Position numbers and translations under genes: made by a program. Below, piece after piece: positions 6,518-6,747 of a stretch of 6,747 bases of DNA. This DNA is from an uncultured Desulfovibrio sp. (lineage in GTDB: Bacteria > Desulfobacterota > Desulfovibrionia > Desulfovibrionales > Desulfovibrionaceae), in NCBI GenBank assembly GCA_900553145.1, contig USCL01000212.1, forward strand, positions 1 through 6,747, written 5' to 3'. The notes beneath the pieces are model-generated. The model was not told the DNA's origin. It was given only the letters and a program-made list of their open reading frames with translations, and ran no database searches. How positions within the stretch are numbered: position 1 is the stretch's first letter; every line of letters begins with the position of its first letter.

Positions 6518-6537
6518 GGATGCTGGCGGGAGCATCC
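6518..6537. repeat. Perfect 7-bp inverted repeat
   Basis: GGATGCT (6518-6524) and AGCATCC (6531-6537) are perfect inverted copies around a GGCGGG loop. No T-tract follows on either strand, so it is not a standard terminator. It could be a protein-binding site or an RNA structural element upstream of the head operon, or chance in GC-rich DNA. Confidence 0.45.
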
Positions 6538-6677
6538 CCAAAAGGGCATGTGGATGGCAATGTCGGAGTGGCCGCCGGCGCACCCGGAAGAGGCGGGGCG
6601 ACGAATCCGGCGGACAGGATGCCCCTCGGAAAGCGGGAGGGGGCGGGATGGAGAAACCCAAAAGTGGTGCGGCTGGA

Positions 6678-6720
6678 GGAGCGTCGCACACAAAAAGGCA
6701 AAGCGACGTTTTTCCGCTCC
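6678..6720 (+). terminator. Possible plus-strand terminator hairpin with nested repeats
   Basis: On the plus strand CGTCGC (6682-6687) pairs with GCGACG (6703-6708), followed at once by TTTTT (6709-6713), as in an intrinsic terminator. The 15-nt A-rich loop is longer than usual. A second pair, GGAGCG (6678-6683) and CGCTCC (6715-6720), flanks the first and partly overlaps it. If real, it would end a plus-strand transcript, although no plus-strand gene is convincing here. Confidence 0.4.
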
Positions 6721-6747
6721 ATGAGCGGCCGGGGCCTCACGGACCCC

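Larger units (their letters stand above)
6380..6747. other. Stretch without a supportable gene where the large terminase would be expected
   Basis: About 368 bases lie between the gpW-like gene and the right edge. Several frames are open on both strands because the DNA is GC-rich. None reads as the C-terminus of a large terminase or shows a recognisable motif or composition. The plus strand is strongly purine-rich here, opposite to what minus-strand coding would usually give. A plus frame from GTG 6473 or ATG 6520 runs open to the right edge, but I see no Shine-Dalgarno or domain that would support it. Two hairpins are listed separately. A late promoter for the head operon could lie here, but I found no convincing -35/-10 pair. 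Confidence 0.5.

Noticed and set aside
6407..6740. Minus-strand open frames of 94-96 codons upstream of the gpW-like gene
   Set aside because: They are Pro/Ser/Arg-rich, overlap in different frames, and have no supporting ribosome-binding site or resemblance to a terminase C-terminus.
6728..6747. GGGGCC/GACCCC near-palindrome at the right edge
   Set aside because: The stem has a mismatch after 4 bp and is expected by chance in such GC-rich DNA. It is too close to the edge to judge.
1..6747. CRISPR arrays, tRNA or rRNA genes and insertion sequences
   Set aside because: No spaced direct repeats, tRNA-like folds, rRNA-like segments, transposase ORFs or terminal inverted repeats were seen.

Overview
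This window looks like part of a prophage, or of a phage-derived element, in a GC-rich bacterium. A delta-proteobacterial host of the Desulfovibrio/Bilophila type is my best guess. That guess rests only on the style of the proteins and the base composition, and I could not test it. All convincing genes lie on the minus strand, so the biological order runs from high to low coordinates.

Late (virion) block, about 6379 to 1630, strongly GC-rich: a small gpW-like head-completion protein, a lambda gpB-type portal protein, a fused HK97-type prohead protease/major capsid protein, a short decoration-protein-like gene (DUF2190-like) and a tail/structural protein. The genes are packed with ATGA or short overlaps and good Shine-Dalgarno sequences, as in a head operon. 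The capsid fusion gene carries a strong internal ribosome-binding site and ATG, which could make the capsid moiety separately. The first three genes are intact, but the next two are damaged. The decoration gene changes frame near 2686, and the tail gene changes frame at a run of eight G (2431-2438). Each would be restored by one extra base.

Junction: near 1620-1640 the tail gene runs in frame into about 100 codons of much more AT-rich DNA that does not look like a virion gene. The late operon is therefore joined to accessory or early-type DNA. An internal deletion or recombination is the simplest reading; an assembly join is the alternative.

Accessory block, about 1317 to 1, with lower GC: a promoter with a perfect -35 box, a Phd/YefM-type antitoxin overlapping a RelE toxin whose active-site residues are all present, a rho-independent terminator, and the first 217 codons of a MoxR/CbbQ/CobS-like AAA+ ATPase that runs off the left edge. 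The terminator lies in the immediate 5' leader of the ATPase gene.

Right end, 6380-6747: no gene can be supported. The large terminase subunit expected just upstream of a gpW-portal pair is not visible. The stretch is purine-rich on the plus strand and contains two hairpins, one of them terminator-like for plus-strand transcription. Overall the window suggests a rearranged, probably defective prophage that keeps head genes beside a toxin-antitoxin and ATPase module.
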